Source of the DNA: Pseudomonas sp. Fl4BN1
GTDB taxonomy: Bacteria; Pseudomonadota; Gammaproteobacteria; Pseudomonadales; Pseudomonadaceae
Assembly (NCBI RefSeq): GCF_009908285.1
Contig: NZ_JAAARM010000013.1
Coordinates: 62,001-126,000, forward strand
Length of the DNA stretch: 64,000 nucleotides
Direction of reading: 5' to 3'
Below are positions 8,238-16,391 of this stretch, in pieces. Each line of letters begins with the position of its first letter. Positions within the stretch are counted from its first letter, which is position 1. The position numbers and the translations under genes were made by a program. The notes below the pieces were generated by a model. The model was not told where the DNA came from. It was given only the letters and a program-made list of their open reading frames with translations, and ran no database searches.

Positions 8238-9344
8238 ATGAGTCTGCTGCTTGAACCCTATACCCTGCGTCAACTGACCCTCCTCAACCGCATTGCGGTG
8301 TCGCCCATGTGCCAGTACTCGTCGCAGGATGGGCTGGCCAACGACTGGCACCTGGTGCACCTGGGCAGCCGCGCCGTCGGCGGTGCCGGGCTGATCTTCA
8401 CCGAGGCCACGGCGGTCACCGCCGATGGCCGGATCACCGCCCAGGACCTGGGCCTTTGGAACGATGCGCAGATCGAGCCCTTGCAACGCATCACCCGCTT
8501 CATCACCGCCCAGGGCGCGGTGGCCGGCATCCAGTTGGCCCATGCCGGGCGCAAGGCCAGCACCCATCGGCCGTGGCTGGGCAAGTCCGGCAGCGTCAAG
8601 CCCGAGGACGGTGGCTGGGTGCCGGTGGGGCCTTCGCGGATCGCCTTCGACCCGCAGCACACGCCGCCGACCCAGCTCGACGAGGGGCAGATTGGCGAGA
8701 TCATCCAGGCCTTCGTTGCGGCCGCCAAACGCGCGCTGGAGGCCGGTTTCAAAGTGGTGGAAGTGCATGCAGCCCATGGCTATCTGCTGCATCAGTTCCT
8801 GTCGCCCTTGAGTAATCAGCGCCAGGACCGCTACGGCGGCTCGTTCGAGAATCGCATTCGCCTGGTGTTGCAGGTGACCGAGGCGGTGCGAAAGGTCTGG
8901 CCCGAAGAGCTGCCGTTGTTCGTGCGGGTGTCGGCCACCGATTGGGTGGAGGACGGCTGGAACCCGGACGAGACCGTGGAGTTGGCGCGGCGCCTCAAGG
9001 ACCTGGGGGTGGATTTGATCGATGTGTCGTCCGGAGGCACTGCGGCCAACGCCGAGATTCCTACTGGCCCCGGTTACCAGACGCGCTTTGCCGAGCGGGT
9101 GCGCAAGGAGTCGGGGATTGCCACCGGGACTGTGGGCCTGATTACCGAACCGGCCCAGGCGGAGCATATTCTGCGCACCTGTCAGGCGGACATCATCTTT
9201 CTCGCTCGGGAGCTGTTGCGTGACCCTTACTGGCCGCTGCATGCCGACGATGATCTGGGCGGGCGCAAGGCGATCTGGCCGGCGCAGTATCAGCGGGCGA
9301 CCCACAGGGACCAGCCGATTCATGAGTCGGATCTGCGGGATTAA
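8238..9344 (+). CDS. NADH:flavin oxidoreductase of the Old Yellow Enzyme family (YqjM/XenA-like)
   Basis: 368 residues. An FMN-dependent TIM-barrel ene-reductase that reduces activated C=C bonds and nitro compounds with NAD(P)H. Visible family features are PMCQYS near residue 25 (the cysteine that tunes FMN in the YqjM/XenA class), IQLAHAGRKAS, the substrate/FMN region EVHAAHGYLLHQFLSP, NQRQDRYGGS, and DVSSGG near the flavin phosphate site. The ATG at 8238 follows GAGAGGTGCCCC; a TTG 18 bp upstream is less likely. A strong terminator follows. From memory, a related FMN oxidoreductase also lies near recJ in P. aeruginosa. Physiological substrate unknown. Confidence 0.92.
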   Translation: MSLLLEPYTLRQLTLLNRIAVSPMCQYSSQDGLANDWHLVHLGSRAVGGAGLIFTEATAVTADGRITAQDLGLWNDAQIEPLQRITRFITAQGAVAGIQLAHAGRKASTHRPWLGKSGSVKPEDGGWVPVGPSRIAFDPQHTPPTQLDEGQIGEIIQAFVAAAKRALEAGFKVVEVHAAHGYLLHQFLSPLSNQRQDRYGGSFENRIRLVLQVTEAVRKVWPEELPLFVRVSATDWVEDGWNPDETVELARRLKDLGVDLIDVSSGGTAANAEIPTGPGYQTRFAERVRKESGIATGTVGLITEPAQAEHILRTCQADIIFLARELLRDPYWPLHADDDLGGRKAIWPAQYQRATHRDQPIHESDLRD

Positions 9345-9362
9345 GCTCGTTCAGGCGTAAAA

Positions 9363-9390
9363 AAACCGGCCCGTGTGGGCCGGTTTTTTT
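9363..9390 (+). terminator. Rho-independent terminator of the oxidoreductase gene
   Basis: AAACCGGCCC and GGGCCGGTTT form a 10-bp stem around GTGT, followed by T. It begins 18 bp after the stop codon. Confidence 0.92.
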
Positions 9391-9407
9391 GTGTCTGGCG
9401 TCAGGCC

Positions 9408-9875
9408 GCCTTCGCGGGCAAGCCCGCTCCTACACGGACGCCGCCGATCTGTAGGAGCCGGCTTGCCGGCGAAGAGGCCCTTGAGGCAGGCGCTGTACGT
9501 ACTGACGCCTTCGCGGGCAAGCCCGCTCCTACAAGTACGCCGCTGATCTGTAGGAGCCGGCTTGCCGGCGAAGAGGCCCTTGGGGCGGGCGCTGTGTGTA
9601 CCGACGCCTTCGCGGGCAAGCCCGCTCCTACATGGACGCCGCAGATCTGTAGGAGCCGGCTTGCCGGCGAAGGGGCCCTTGAGGCTGGCGCTGTGTGTAC
9701 CGACGCCTTCGCGGGCAAGCCCGCTCCTACACGGACGCCGCCGATCTGTAGGAGCCGGCTTGCCGGCGAAGGGGCCCTTGAGGCTGGCGCTGTGTGTACC
9801 GACGCCTTCGCGGGCAAGCCCGCTCCTACACGGACGCCGCCGATCTGTAGGAGCCGGCTTGCCGGCGAAGAGGCC
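9408..9875. repeat. Tandem REPIN array, 99-bp period, about five units
   Basis: The motif GCCTTCGCGGGCAAGCCCGC recurs at 9408, 9507, 9606, 9705 and 9804, an exact 99-bp spacing. Each unit holds two REP palindromes in opposite orientation: a GCGGGCAAGCCCGC type and a TGTAGGAGCCGGCTTGCCGG type. This is a REPIN (paired inverted REP). The spacer after each pair is nearly identical from unit to unit. Units 3 and 4 match best (GAGGCTGGCGCTGTGTGTAC), suggesting recent duplication, while the first has GTACGTACT and the second GGGGCGGGC. Because 99 is divisible by 3, frames stay open and give spurious repetitive reading frames on both strands. REPINs are moved by RAYT (TnpA-REP) proteins; none is encoded in this window. 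Confidence 0.93.
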
Positions 9876-9899
9876 CCGGAGCCTGGCGCGGTCAGCGGG

Positions 9900-11519
9900 T
9901 CACGGGTATTTGCGTTTGTCCGGCGCCGGCGGGAAGTACTGGTACAGCCAGGTCTCGCTCAGGGTGCGGTCGTTGCTGCGGATGAACAGCCGCAGTTCCA
10001 CCGGCTCGACGCTGTCGTTGCTGGGGTACCAGTCGAAGAGGATGCGGTAGCCCTTGATCTCGTCCAGTACCAGCACGCTGAAATCCTTGACCTCGCCGTT
10101 GGAGGCGGTGACCACCGGTTCGATGCCGGTACCCGGCGGCAGGCGGTCGAGGCCGCCGCCGGTGAAGTCCACGGCAAAGCGCCGAGCCCAGACTTCCGGG
10201 TAATGCTCGCCCGGGGCCCAGCCCTCGACGAAACCGCCCATGCCGGAACGGGTGGCGTGGACTCGCGCCAGGGGCGTGCCCACTGGCGGCAGGGCGCTCC
10301 AGTAGAGCTTGTAGCCGTAGTTCAGGGAGTCACCCGCGGCCACCGGTTTTTTCGGGGTCCAGAAGGCCACGATGTTGTCCATGGTCTCGCCGGTAGTGGG
10401 GATTTCCAGCAGGTCGACGCTGCCTTCGCCCCAGGCCGTGGTGGGCTCGACCCACAGGCTCGGGCGGCGGCTGTACCAGTCCACGGTGTCCTGGTAGCTG
10501 GCGAACTCGTGGTCGGTCTGTACCAGGCCGAAGCCTTTCGGGTCCTTGTCGGCGAAGGCGTTGAATTGCAGGGTGGCCGGGTTGTTCAGCGGCCGGCAGA
10601 TCCATTCGCCGTTGCCGCGCCACATGGCCAGGCGATCGGAGTCGTGGATCTGCGGGTGGATGGTGTCGCACATGCGCCGTTCATGGGTGCCGCAGCTGAA
10701 CATGCTGGTCATCGGCGCGATGCCCAATTGCTCGATGGCGGTGCGGGCGTTGACGTGGGCATCGATTTCCATCACCACCCGTTCGGCCTGGCAGTCGATA
10801 TCGAAGCGGTAGGCACCGGTGGCGCTCGGCGAATCCAGCAGGGCGTAGACCACGAAGCGGGTGCTGTCCTTGTCCGGGGTCTCGAACCAGAACTGGGTGA
10901 AGTCGGGGAATTCCTCACGGCGCTTGGCGTAGGTGTCGATGGCCAGGCCCCGGGCCGAGAGACCGTACTGGCCGGTGGCGTCCACCGCACGCAAGTAGCT
11001 GGCGCCAAGGAAGGACACCACGTCGTGCCTGTCCAGCTCCGGGGCCTTGAACAGCTTGAAGCCGGCAAAGCCCAGGTCGCCTTTGAGCTGGGCGGTGTCG
11101 ACGCTGGTGTTCTGGTAGTTGAACAGTGAAGGGCGGAAGTGCACCTCCCGCGCCAGGCGGGTCTTGGGGTCGACGCTGTGCATGCGCACCGGCTGCTTGA
11201 AGCCCATGCCGACGTGGAAGAACTGCACGTCCAACTGGCCGTTTAGCTCGTTCCACAGCGAATGCTTGGCGTCGTACTGGATGGCGTTGAAATGCTGCGG
11301 GGTCATTTTCGCCAGGGTTGGCGGCAGCACCTGCTTGGTGTCGACGTAGGGCTTGCCGGCCAACTGTTTGGCCTGGGCCTTGAGGCGCTCGAAGTCGAAT
11401 GCCAGGGCTTCGCCGTCGGCGGCGCCGGCCCAGGCCCGCGCGGCCAGCAGACCGCTGGCCGAGAGGCCGGTATAGGCCGCCAGGGCCATGGATGCTTTGA
11501 GGAGATGCCTGCGGTGCAT
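9900..11519 (-). CDS. opgD: Periplasmic glucan biosynthesis protein OpgD (MdoD)
   Basis: 539 residues. OpgD/OpgG proteins act in the periplasm on the beta-glucan backbone of osmoregulated periplasmic glucans; OpgD from E. coli has recently been shown to be a beta-1,2-glucanase. The N-terminus MHRRHLLKASMALAAYTGL has a twin-arginine pattern and a cleavable signal ending ARAWA, as known for OpgD (Tat export). Family blocks such as AFDFERL, FFHVGMGFKQPV, MTSMFSCGTHERR and WWV-like aromatic strands follow. I chose the start at 11519, not the 38-residue upstream extension, because it begins the Tat signal. The stop codon lies 24 bp from the REPIN array. Confidence 0.95.
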   Translation of the reverse strand: MHRRHLLKASMALAAYTGLSASGLLAARAWAGAADGEALAFDFERLKAQAKQLAGKPYVDTKQVLPPTLAKMTPQHFNAIQYDAKHSLWNELNGQLDVQFFHVGMGFKQPVRMHSVDPKTRLAREVHFRPSLFNYQNTSVDTAQLKGDLGFAGFKLFKAPELDRHDVVSFLGASYLRAVDATGQYGLSARGLAIDTYAKRREEFPDFTQFWFETPDKDSTRFVVYALLDSPSATGAYRFDIDCQAERVVMEIDAHVNARTAIEQLGIAPMTSMFSCGTHERRMCDTIHPQIHDSDRLAMWRGNGEWICRPLNNPATLQFNAFADKDPKGFGLVQTDHEFASYQDTVDWYSRRPSLWVEPTTAWGEGSVDLLEIPTTGETMDNIVAFWTPKKPVAAGDSLNYGYKLYWSALPPVGTPLARVHATRSGMGGFVEGWAPGEHYPEVWARRFAVDFTGGGLDRLPPGTGIEPVVTASNGEVKDFSVLVLDEIKGYRILFDWYPSNDSVEPVELRLFIRSNDRTLSETWLYQYFPPAPDKRKYP

Positions 11520-11717
11520 GGGTGAACCTTGTGTTGATAAGATCCCGAGCCGTTCCTGGCTGAAGAGAGGATCGCGAATAGAGGTTCGGTCATGCCATCG
11601 GCCAAACACAACGGTCTTTAAACAGATGCGCAATAGAGTAAACGGTTCGCCCAGGGCAAAAAAATGATTAGCTTGTGTCCATTGGTAACTTCCCGATCAC
11701 CACCAGGAACTGGCCTC

Positions 11718-12251
11718 ATGCTGCATCCGCGCCCGCTCACCGAAGACGACATTCCACTGCTCAAACTGATTGACCGTGCCGAGGTGATCGATGAGTTCTA
11801 CTGCCTGCAGGACGGGCAGTTGCGGTGTTATCCACAGCATGAAGTGGTGCCGGGCTGGCCGGAAGGTGAAGCCGAGCATGATGCGCTGATCTTGCAGCAG
11901 TGTTACCAGCGGGGAGGTTGGCTGTACGGGATCTTCGATGGGCCGAAGCTGGTGGCGGCAGCGGTGGTGGATTGCTTGCCAATCGACAACGCCGGGCTGG
12001 ACCTGCGGCAATTGAAGTTCCTGCATGTGAGCCAGGCCTACCGTGGCTTGGGCCTGGGTCGGCAGCTGTTTGCCCTGGCCCGGGAGCAGGCCTTGGCCAT
12101 GGGCGGCCAGGGCCTGTATGTGTCGGCCACGCCATCGCGGCACACGGTGGATTTCTATACTGGCCTTGGCTGCAAGCTGCTGGCGACCCCGGACCCGACG
12201 CTGCTGCGCATCGAGCCCGAGGATATCCACCTGTACCTGCCGCTGGCCTAG
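11718..12251 (+). CDS. GNAT family N-acetyltransferase
   Basis: 177 residues. A typical single-domain GNAT fold with the acetyl-CoA pyrophosphate-binding motif YRGLGLGRQL (R/QxxGxG/A) and the later HTVDFYTGLGCKLL segment, where GNATs place their C-terminal strands. Substrate cannot be deduced. The ATG at 11718 with AGGAACTGGCCTC ahead of it is preferred over an upstream start at 11664. Its TAG stop shares the palindrome CTAG with the stop of the convergent DUF418 gene. Confidence 0.85.
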   Translation: MLHPRPLTEDDIPLLKLIDRAEVIDEFYCLQDGQLRCYPQHEVVPGWPEGEAEHDALILQQCYQRGGWLYGIFDGPKLVAAAVVDCLPIDNAGLDLRQLKFLHVSQAYRGLGLGRQLFALAREQALAMGGQGLYVSATPSRHTVDFYTGLGCKLLATPDPTLLRIEPEDIHLYLPLA

Positions 12252-13441
12252 GCCTTGCGCCAGTTGGGCCAGGCGCCGATGGTGATGGCCCGCAGCAGCC
12301 ACTCGCAGGGCCCGTACTGATGGCGCCGCAGCCAGTGGGCACTGAGCTGCATTTGCAGCAGGTAGACGGCAATCACCAGCAGCGGTATCCATAGGGGCGC
12401 GACGCGATTGACCAGTCCCAGGCCATAGCCGCTGAACAGCAGGTTGAGCAGCAGCGATTGCAGCAGGTAGTTGCTCAGGGACATCCGCCCCAGGGGGGCC
12501 AGCCGCCGGCACAGGGCCTGGCCGAGGTTGCTCTGGAACAGGCTGAGCAGCAACAGCCCGTAGCTGACCGAGAGCAACGGTGCGGTCAACTGGCTGATGC
12601 CGTAGCCGATCACCTCCAGCCCAGCGCCCGGAAAATAGGCGGCCCAGTAGGCGTAGAGCATGGCGCCGCCGAGACCGATGGGCAGGCTGATGGCCAGCAA
12701 TTGCGCAACCCGCTGGGCAAAGCTGAAGGGCGCTATCAGCAGCTCCTTGCGCCCGGCGACATAGCCCAGGAGGAACATCGCCAGGGTGCTGGGCCCCTGG
12801 AGTATCCACAGGGCCAGCAGCGTTTCCAGCCAATGGCCGGCATTGAACTCCAGGGTCTGCAGGGCGCTGCCGCCCAGGGCCGTGGCCTTGAGCAGGGGCT
12901 CGTCGCCGGCCGCGCCGGTATAGGCCCCCAGGCTCAGCAGCACGGCCCCCAGGGCGATGATCAGCAGCCCGGCGCAGCTCAGCAGGATCAGGGCCAGGCG
13001 GCTGGCGGTCGCCGCCGACAGTCCGCGCAGGCCCAGCAGGAGCAGGCCCAGCAGGGCATAGAGGGAAAGGATCTCGCCGTTGAACAGCAACAGCCCATGC
13101 ACCAGGCCAATGCCCAGCATCGCCAGCTGGCGGCGCAGCATGCGCGGTACGAAGGGCTCGGCGGCCCGTTCGGCGGAAGCCATTTGCAGGGTGAAGCTGT
13201 AGCCGAACAGAAAGGAAAACAGCAGGTAGAACTTGGCTTCGAAGAAGGTCGAGACCAGCCAGCGGATCAGGTGGTCGGTAGCGCTGGCGTAGTCCGGGTT
13301 GCTGCTTGCCGAGGCGTAGTAAGGGTCGGCGAAGGCCCAGATATTCACCATCAAGATGCCGAACAGGGCGAAGCCGCGAAGGGCATCGACCTGTTCCAGG
13401 CGAGCGGTCCGGGTTGCTGGAGCGGTTGCAAGGGTGTTCAT
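12248..13441 (-). CDS. DUF418 family inner-membrane protein (YeiB-like)
   Basis: 397 residues with about ten hydrophobic segments. The N-terminus RLEQVDALRGFALFGILMVN is the hallmark of the DUF418/YeiB family, distantly related to acyltransferase-3 membrane proteins, and the C-terminal SLSNYLLQSLLLNLLF block is also characteristic. Transport or acyl transfer is possible; the substrate is unknown. Its start overlaps the stop of the TetR gene by 4 bp (ATGA), so the two are translationally coupled and this gene is probably a target of that regulator. Confidence 0.9.
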   Translation of the reverse strand: MNTLATAPATRTARLEQVDALRGFALFGILMVNIWAFADPYYASASSNPDYASATDHLIRWLVSTFFEAKFYLLFSFLFGYSFTLQMASAERAAEPFVPRMLRRQLAMLGIGLVHGLLLFNGEILSLYALLGLLLLGLRGLSAATASRLALILLSCAGLLIIALGAVLLSLGAYTGAAGDEPLLKATALGGSALQTLEFNAGHWLETLLALWILQGPSTLAMFLLGYVAGRKELLIAPFSFAQRVAQLLAISLPIGLGGAMLYAYWAAYFPGAGLEVIGYGISQLTAPLLSVSYGLLLLSLFQSNLGQALCRRLAPLGRMSLSNYLLQSLLLNLLFSGYGLGLVNRVAPLWIPLLVIAVYLLQMQLSAHWLRRHQYGPCEWLLRAITIGAWPNWRKA

Positions 13442-14040
13442 GTCGATTGCCCCTGGAGCAGGTGCAGCACCAACTGCTGCAGAACCTGCACTTGGTTGGC
13501 GGGGTGGAACTGTGGGTCGACGGCGACCCGGGTGAACAGGCCGTCGATCAAGGCGGCCAGCCAGCCGGTGATTTGCTCTATCCCCAGGGCACTGTGGACC
13601 TGCCCTTGTTGGTTGGCCCGTTGCACCAGGGCGGCGAGGCCCTGGCGCAGCAGCCAGTCGTTGTGGCGCACCTGCTGCGCCACGTGTGGGTCGCGGTGGC
13701 TCAGGGCGGCGATCTCCAGGGCCAGGCCGGTGTATTGCGGGTCCTGGGCCAGCTGGCAGACATGTTCGAAGAACGCCAGCAGCGCCGCCAGGGGATCAGT
13801 TTCCAGCAGCAGCTGGGCCATGGCCTGCTCGATCTGCTGCCCTTCGCGGTTGATCAGCGCCAGCAGCAGTGCCTGTTTGTTGGGGAAGTAGTGGAACAGG
13901 TTGCCGGCGCTCATCTCGGCCTGCAGGCAGATGTCGGCGGTGCGGGTGGCGACAAAACCGTTTTCGGCAAAGCAGCGGGCGGCGGCATCCAACAGCGCCT
14001 GGCGTCGGGCTTCGCGTTGTTCAAGGTTGGCAGGACGCAT
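13438..14040 (-). CDS. TetR family transcriptional regulator, autoregulated with DUF418
   Basis: 200 residues. The N-terminal helix-turn-helix is clear: RQALLDAAARCFAENGF, then TADICLQAEMSAGNLFHYF. The C-terminal ligand domain is helical. A perfect 11-bp inverted repeat lies 16-43 bp upstream of the ATG, suited to repression by a TetR dimer. Coupled to the downstream DUF418 gene. Ligand unknown. Confidence 0.92.
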   Translation of the reverse strand: MRPANLEQREARRQALLDAAARCFAENGFVATRTADICLQAEMSAGNLFHYFPNKQALLLALINREGQQIEQAMAQLLLETDPLAALLAFFEHVCQLAQDPQYTGLALEIAALSHRDPHVAQQVRHNDWLLRQGLAALVQRANQQGQVHSALGIEQITGWLAALIDGLFTRVAVDPQFHPANQVQVLQQLVLHLLQGQST

Positions 14041-14055
14041 GGCGTGAGCCTTTCA

Positions 14056-14083
14056 AGTTAATTGAGTGGTTGCTCAATTAACT
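14056..14083. promoter_or_regulatory. Palindromic operator of the TetR-DUF418 operon
   Basis: AGTTAATTGAG (14056-14066) and CTCAATTAACT (14073-14083) are perfect inverted repeats separated by 6 bp. The position directly upstream of the TetR start, the length and the symmetry fit a TetR-family binding site. Confidence 0.75.
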
Positions 14084-14174
14084 CGATGGCTTGGCGTCGA
14101 AGCAACAAGACTCTTGTTAAAAAGAGTCAATAAGTGCTGGCCCAAGGCCCCGCAGGGTCATCAGATGGCCTGCT

Positions 14175-15251
14175 TCAGGCTCCGGGTGGAGTCTCGCTGG
14201 AGCCCTCCAGGCACTGGGCGCCGCTGGCCGGCATCTCGTTCTTTTTGGTCCACCAGGTCAGGGCCCAGAGGCTGTGCAGGTCACCGCGCTTGAGCGCTTC
14301 CTGGTGGCAGGCCAGGGCCCTGGCCTTGTCGGTGACGCCCCACTGGCCATCGGCATAGCCACTGCCCAGGTAGTGGTAGGCGTTGGCTGAATCCAGCTCC
14401 CTGGCGGTGCGCAGCACCAGCTCTTCGGACTTGCGCGGCTGCTGGCATTCGGTGACGGAGCCGTCGCCGAGGGGGTCGCAGTAATACATGGACAGCATCA
14501 GCGCCGCCTCGGCATCGGTCTTGGCGTAGGGCAGCAGCAGCTCTTCCGGCTCCCCCGGCTTGAGCGCCGGGGCCATGCCCGAATAGCCCAGGCTGACTGC
14601 CTGCACCGCCGCCTTGGGTGAACCGTGGCGGGCGGCATCCAGCAAAATTCGTTGCCCGAGCTCGAAGAAGTACGTCGTCAGCAGGTACTGCTCGCGCCCG
14701 CCGTAGCCGAGGAACAGGTCGGCCTTGCGCATCTGCCGTTGCAGGGCGCTTTCGCCTGCCGGGGCGCTGCGCGTGAGCAACTCGTCCATGGACCACTGCT
14801 CGACGCGCACCAGTTGCCAACAGGCGCCCTGTTCAAAGACGAAGGCCTGCACCACATCGCCCTGGGGGTCATTGACCACCAGGGTCTGGCCTTCCCAGAA
14901 CGTCTGCAGGCCAGCCTCGGCCTGGGCCTTGGGGTCGAGCCGGGTCAGCAGGTGGCGGATGTCGCCTGTCAGCTTGTAGCGCGCAGTGACTTCTCGGCCG
15001 CGGTCGTCAGTGACCGGCCGTTGCTCGACCAGCGGCGAGGCGCTGAATGCCTGCTGCAGTTGCGGGCTGCTGGCAAAGGCCTGGGCAAAGGTTTTCAGGT
15101 CGTTGGATGGGCAGGCAGGCGCGGCCGCCGCCTGGGTGCCACCGCCCAGCAGCAGGCTCAGGGCGATCAGGCGCAAACAGTGGCGGGCAGTGGGCATCGG
15201 CAGGGGCATCCGGAGGTGGTTCAGAAGAGGCATGTGGGCAATAGGGCTCAT
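14175..15251 (-). CDS. Exported protein with Sel1-like repeats, unknown function
   Basis: 358 residues. A signal peptide (LRLIALSLLLGGGTQAAAA) precedes the mature region. The C-terminal half has SEL1/TPR-like helices (SPKAAVQAVSLGYSGMAP, ANAYHYLGSGYADGQWG, KARALACHQEALKRGD). The start at 15251 overlaps the TGA stop of the preceding gene as ATGA, indicating coupling; a start six codons upstream is less likely. Last gene of a three-gene operon. No enzyme motif is visible. Sel1 proteins often act as adaptors. Confidence 0.8.
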   Translation of the reverse strand: MSPIAHMPLLNHLRMPLPMPTARHCLRLIALSLLLGGGTQAAAAPACPSNDLKTFAQAFASSPQLQQAFSASPLVEQRPVTDDRGREVTARYKLTGDIRHLLTRLDPKAQAEAGLQTFWEGQTLVVNDPQGDVVQAFVFEQGACWQLVRVEQWSMDELLTRSAPAGESALQRQMRKADLFLGYGGREQYLLTTYFFELGQRILLDAARHGSPKAAVQAVSLGYSGMAPALKPGEPEELLLPYAKTDAEAALMLSMYYCDPLGDGSVTECQQPRKSEELVLRTARELDSANAYHYLGSGYADGQWGVTDKARALACHQEALKRGDLHSLWALTWWTKKNEMPASGAQCLEGSSETPPGA

Positions 15252-15688
15252 TGGCTTTGCGGGTCGCAATACAGCACCGAGCTGCCGGGGTTGTGGCGGT
15301 CTTCGATGAGCAGTGGGCGTTCCCGGCCATCACCGAAGAAAGCGCCTCCCAGGTGCTGGCGCACGCTGTCGACACTGTCCTTGAGGTACAGCGCGTGTAC
15401 CGAGAACGGCCCGCGATAGGGAATCATCACTGCGCTGACTGTCAGGCCGTGGTACTGGTCGTCGACGCAGTAGCGGGCGGCTTCGTCGAGTTTGCAAGGT
15501 TGCAGTTGGCGCTCGCTGAAGTACTCGCCCCGGGGCTGATGGTCGCTGGCGTCCAGGTAGATGTTCTCCATGGAGCAGTGGGCGATGCCGGCGAACTGCT
15601 GTTCCAGGCTCATGGCCAGGCAGGGTTGGCCAAGCGCCAGCAACATCAGCAGGCAGAGGCGGCCAGTGCGCTGTCTTTCACTGGGCAT
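15248..15688 (-). CDS. Small exported protein, unknown function
   Basis: 146 residues with an N-terminal signal peptide (LCLLMLLALGQPCLA). The mature part has at least four cysteines (AHCSMEN, QPCKLDE, ARYCVDD, LYCDPQ), suggesting disulfides in the periplasm. I do not recognise the family. Its start overlaps the preceding gene by 11 bp and its stop overlaps the next by 4 bp, so it is the middle gene of a tightly packed operon. Confidence 0.78.
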   Translation of the reverse strand: MPSERQRTGRLCLLMLLALGQPCLAMSLEQQFAGIAHCSMENIYLDASDHQPRGEYFSERQLQPCKLDEAARYCVDDQYHGLTVSAVMIPYRGPFSVHALYLKDSVDSVRQHLGGAFFGDGRERPLLIEDRHNPGSSVLYCDPQSQ

Positions 15689-16088
15689 GCAGCAGCCCCT
15701 TGGGTTGCAACAGCCGGCACAGCCACTGCGCCAGCCAGATCGCCAGCAACGACGGCACCGTCATCAGCAAGCAGTAGATGTAGCCGCGTACCGGGTGGTA
15801 GGGAAACAGCGCCCAGGCGGTGAACAGCACCAGGGTGCCGATCAGGACCAGCTTGACCTTGAGGTTGGGCACCAGGACCAGCAGGAAACTGACGACGATC
15901 AGCAGCTGCAGCAGAAGCTCCACCAACATCCCCAGGCCGAAGCCCTTGGCGAGGGCGCCGAAGTGGCTGCGATACACCGGAATGCCCCAGACATGCGCGT
16001 AGTAGAACAGCAGCGGCACCAGCGAGTGGGGCACCAGGCCGGTGAGGATTCGTATCACTTGATAGCGGTCGGCGGGGTCCTGGCTCAT
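15678..16088 (-). CDS. Small multi-pass membrane protein, unknown function
   Basis: 136 residues with three or four hydrophobic segments (LVPHSLVPLLFYYAHVWG, LVELLLQLLIVVSFLLVLVP, LVLIGTLVLFTAWALF, LLMTVPSLLAIWLAQWL). ATG at 16088 (MSQDPADRYQ) is preferred to a 41-residue non-conserved-looking extension. First gene of the operon that continues with two exported proteins, which suggests an envelope function for the set. Confidence 0.8.
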   Translation of the reverse strand: MSQDPADRYQVIRILTGLVPHSLVPLLFYYAHVWGIPVYRSHFGALAKGFGLGMLVELLLQLLIVVSFLLVLVPNLKVKLVLIGTLVLFTAWALFPYHPVRGYIYCLLMTVPSLLAIWLAQWLCRLLQPKGLLHAQ

Positions 16089-16391
16089 GGCTGGCACTCG
16101 CAGGCGCTGGCGTGGGTATGACGGGGCATGGGCGCATCCTTGCTGCCGGAAGGGATCAACTGGGTCCGGTCTGTGGCGTCGGTGTTTTGCAGGCGGCGGA
16201 TAGTGCCGCAACTCGGGGTGCTAATCCAGTCTGGCACGGCCTGGCGTGCCGCCCGCGCCTGTCGGCGTCGGCGGCTGCTGGTTCCGGAGAAAGCAACATT
16301 CAGAAGCACTATCGTCCCCCTCGACCCGGGCACTTCTCTCTAGGCTTACGGCCTTATGTGTCGACATGACACCTATTTTCCGGAGGCGCAG
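16089..16391. other. Divergent intergenic region
   Basis: 303 bp between the minus-strand envelope operon and the DUF533 gene. I see no convincing gene, repeat or terminator. An 8-bp palindrome TGTCGACA is at 16359-16366, close to the DUF533 start. Promoters for both directions must lie here but cannot be placed with confidence. Confidence 0.5.

Noticed and set aside
9401..9817. Repetitive 138-residue minus-strand reading frame (LPAKASVHTAP repeats)
   Set aside because: It is the translation of the 99-bp REPIN array, open only because 99 is a multiple of 3; it has no ribosome site or family features.
9408..9875. CRISPR array
   Set aside because: Period is 99 bp, the repeats are palindromic REPs with near-identical spacers, and no cas genes are present.
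9375..11129. 584-residue plus-strand frame through the array and across opgD
   Set aside because: Half is REPIN sequence and the rest is antisense to the well-supported opgD gene.
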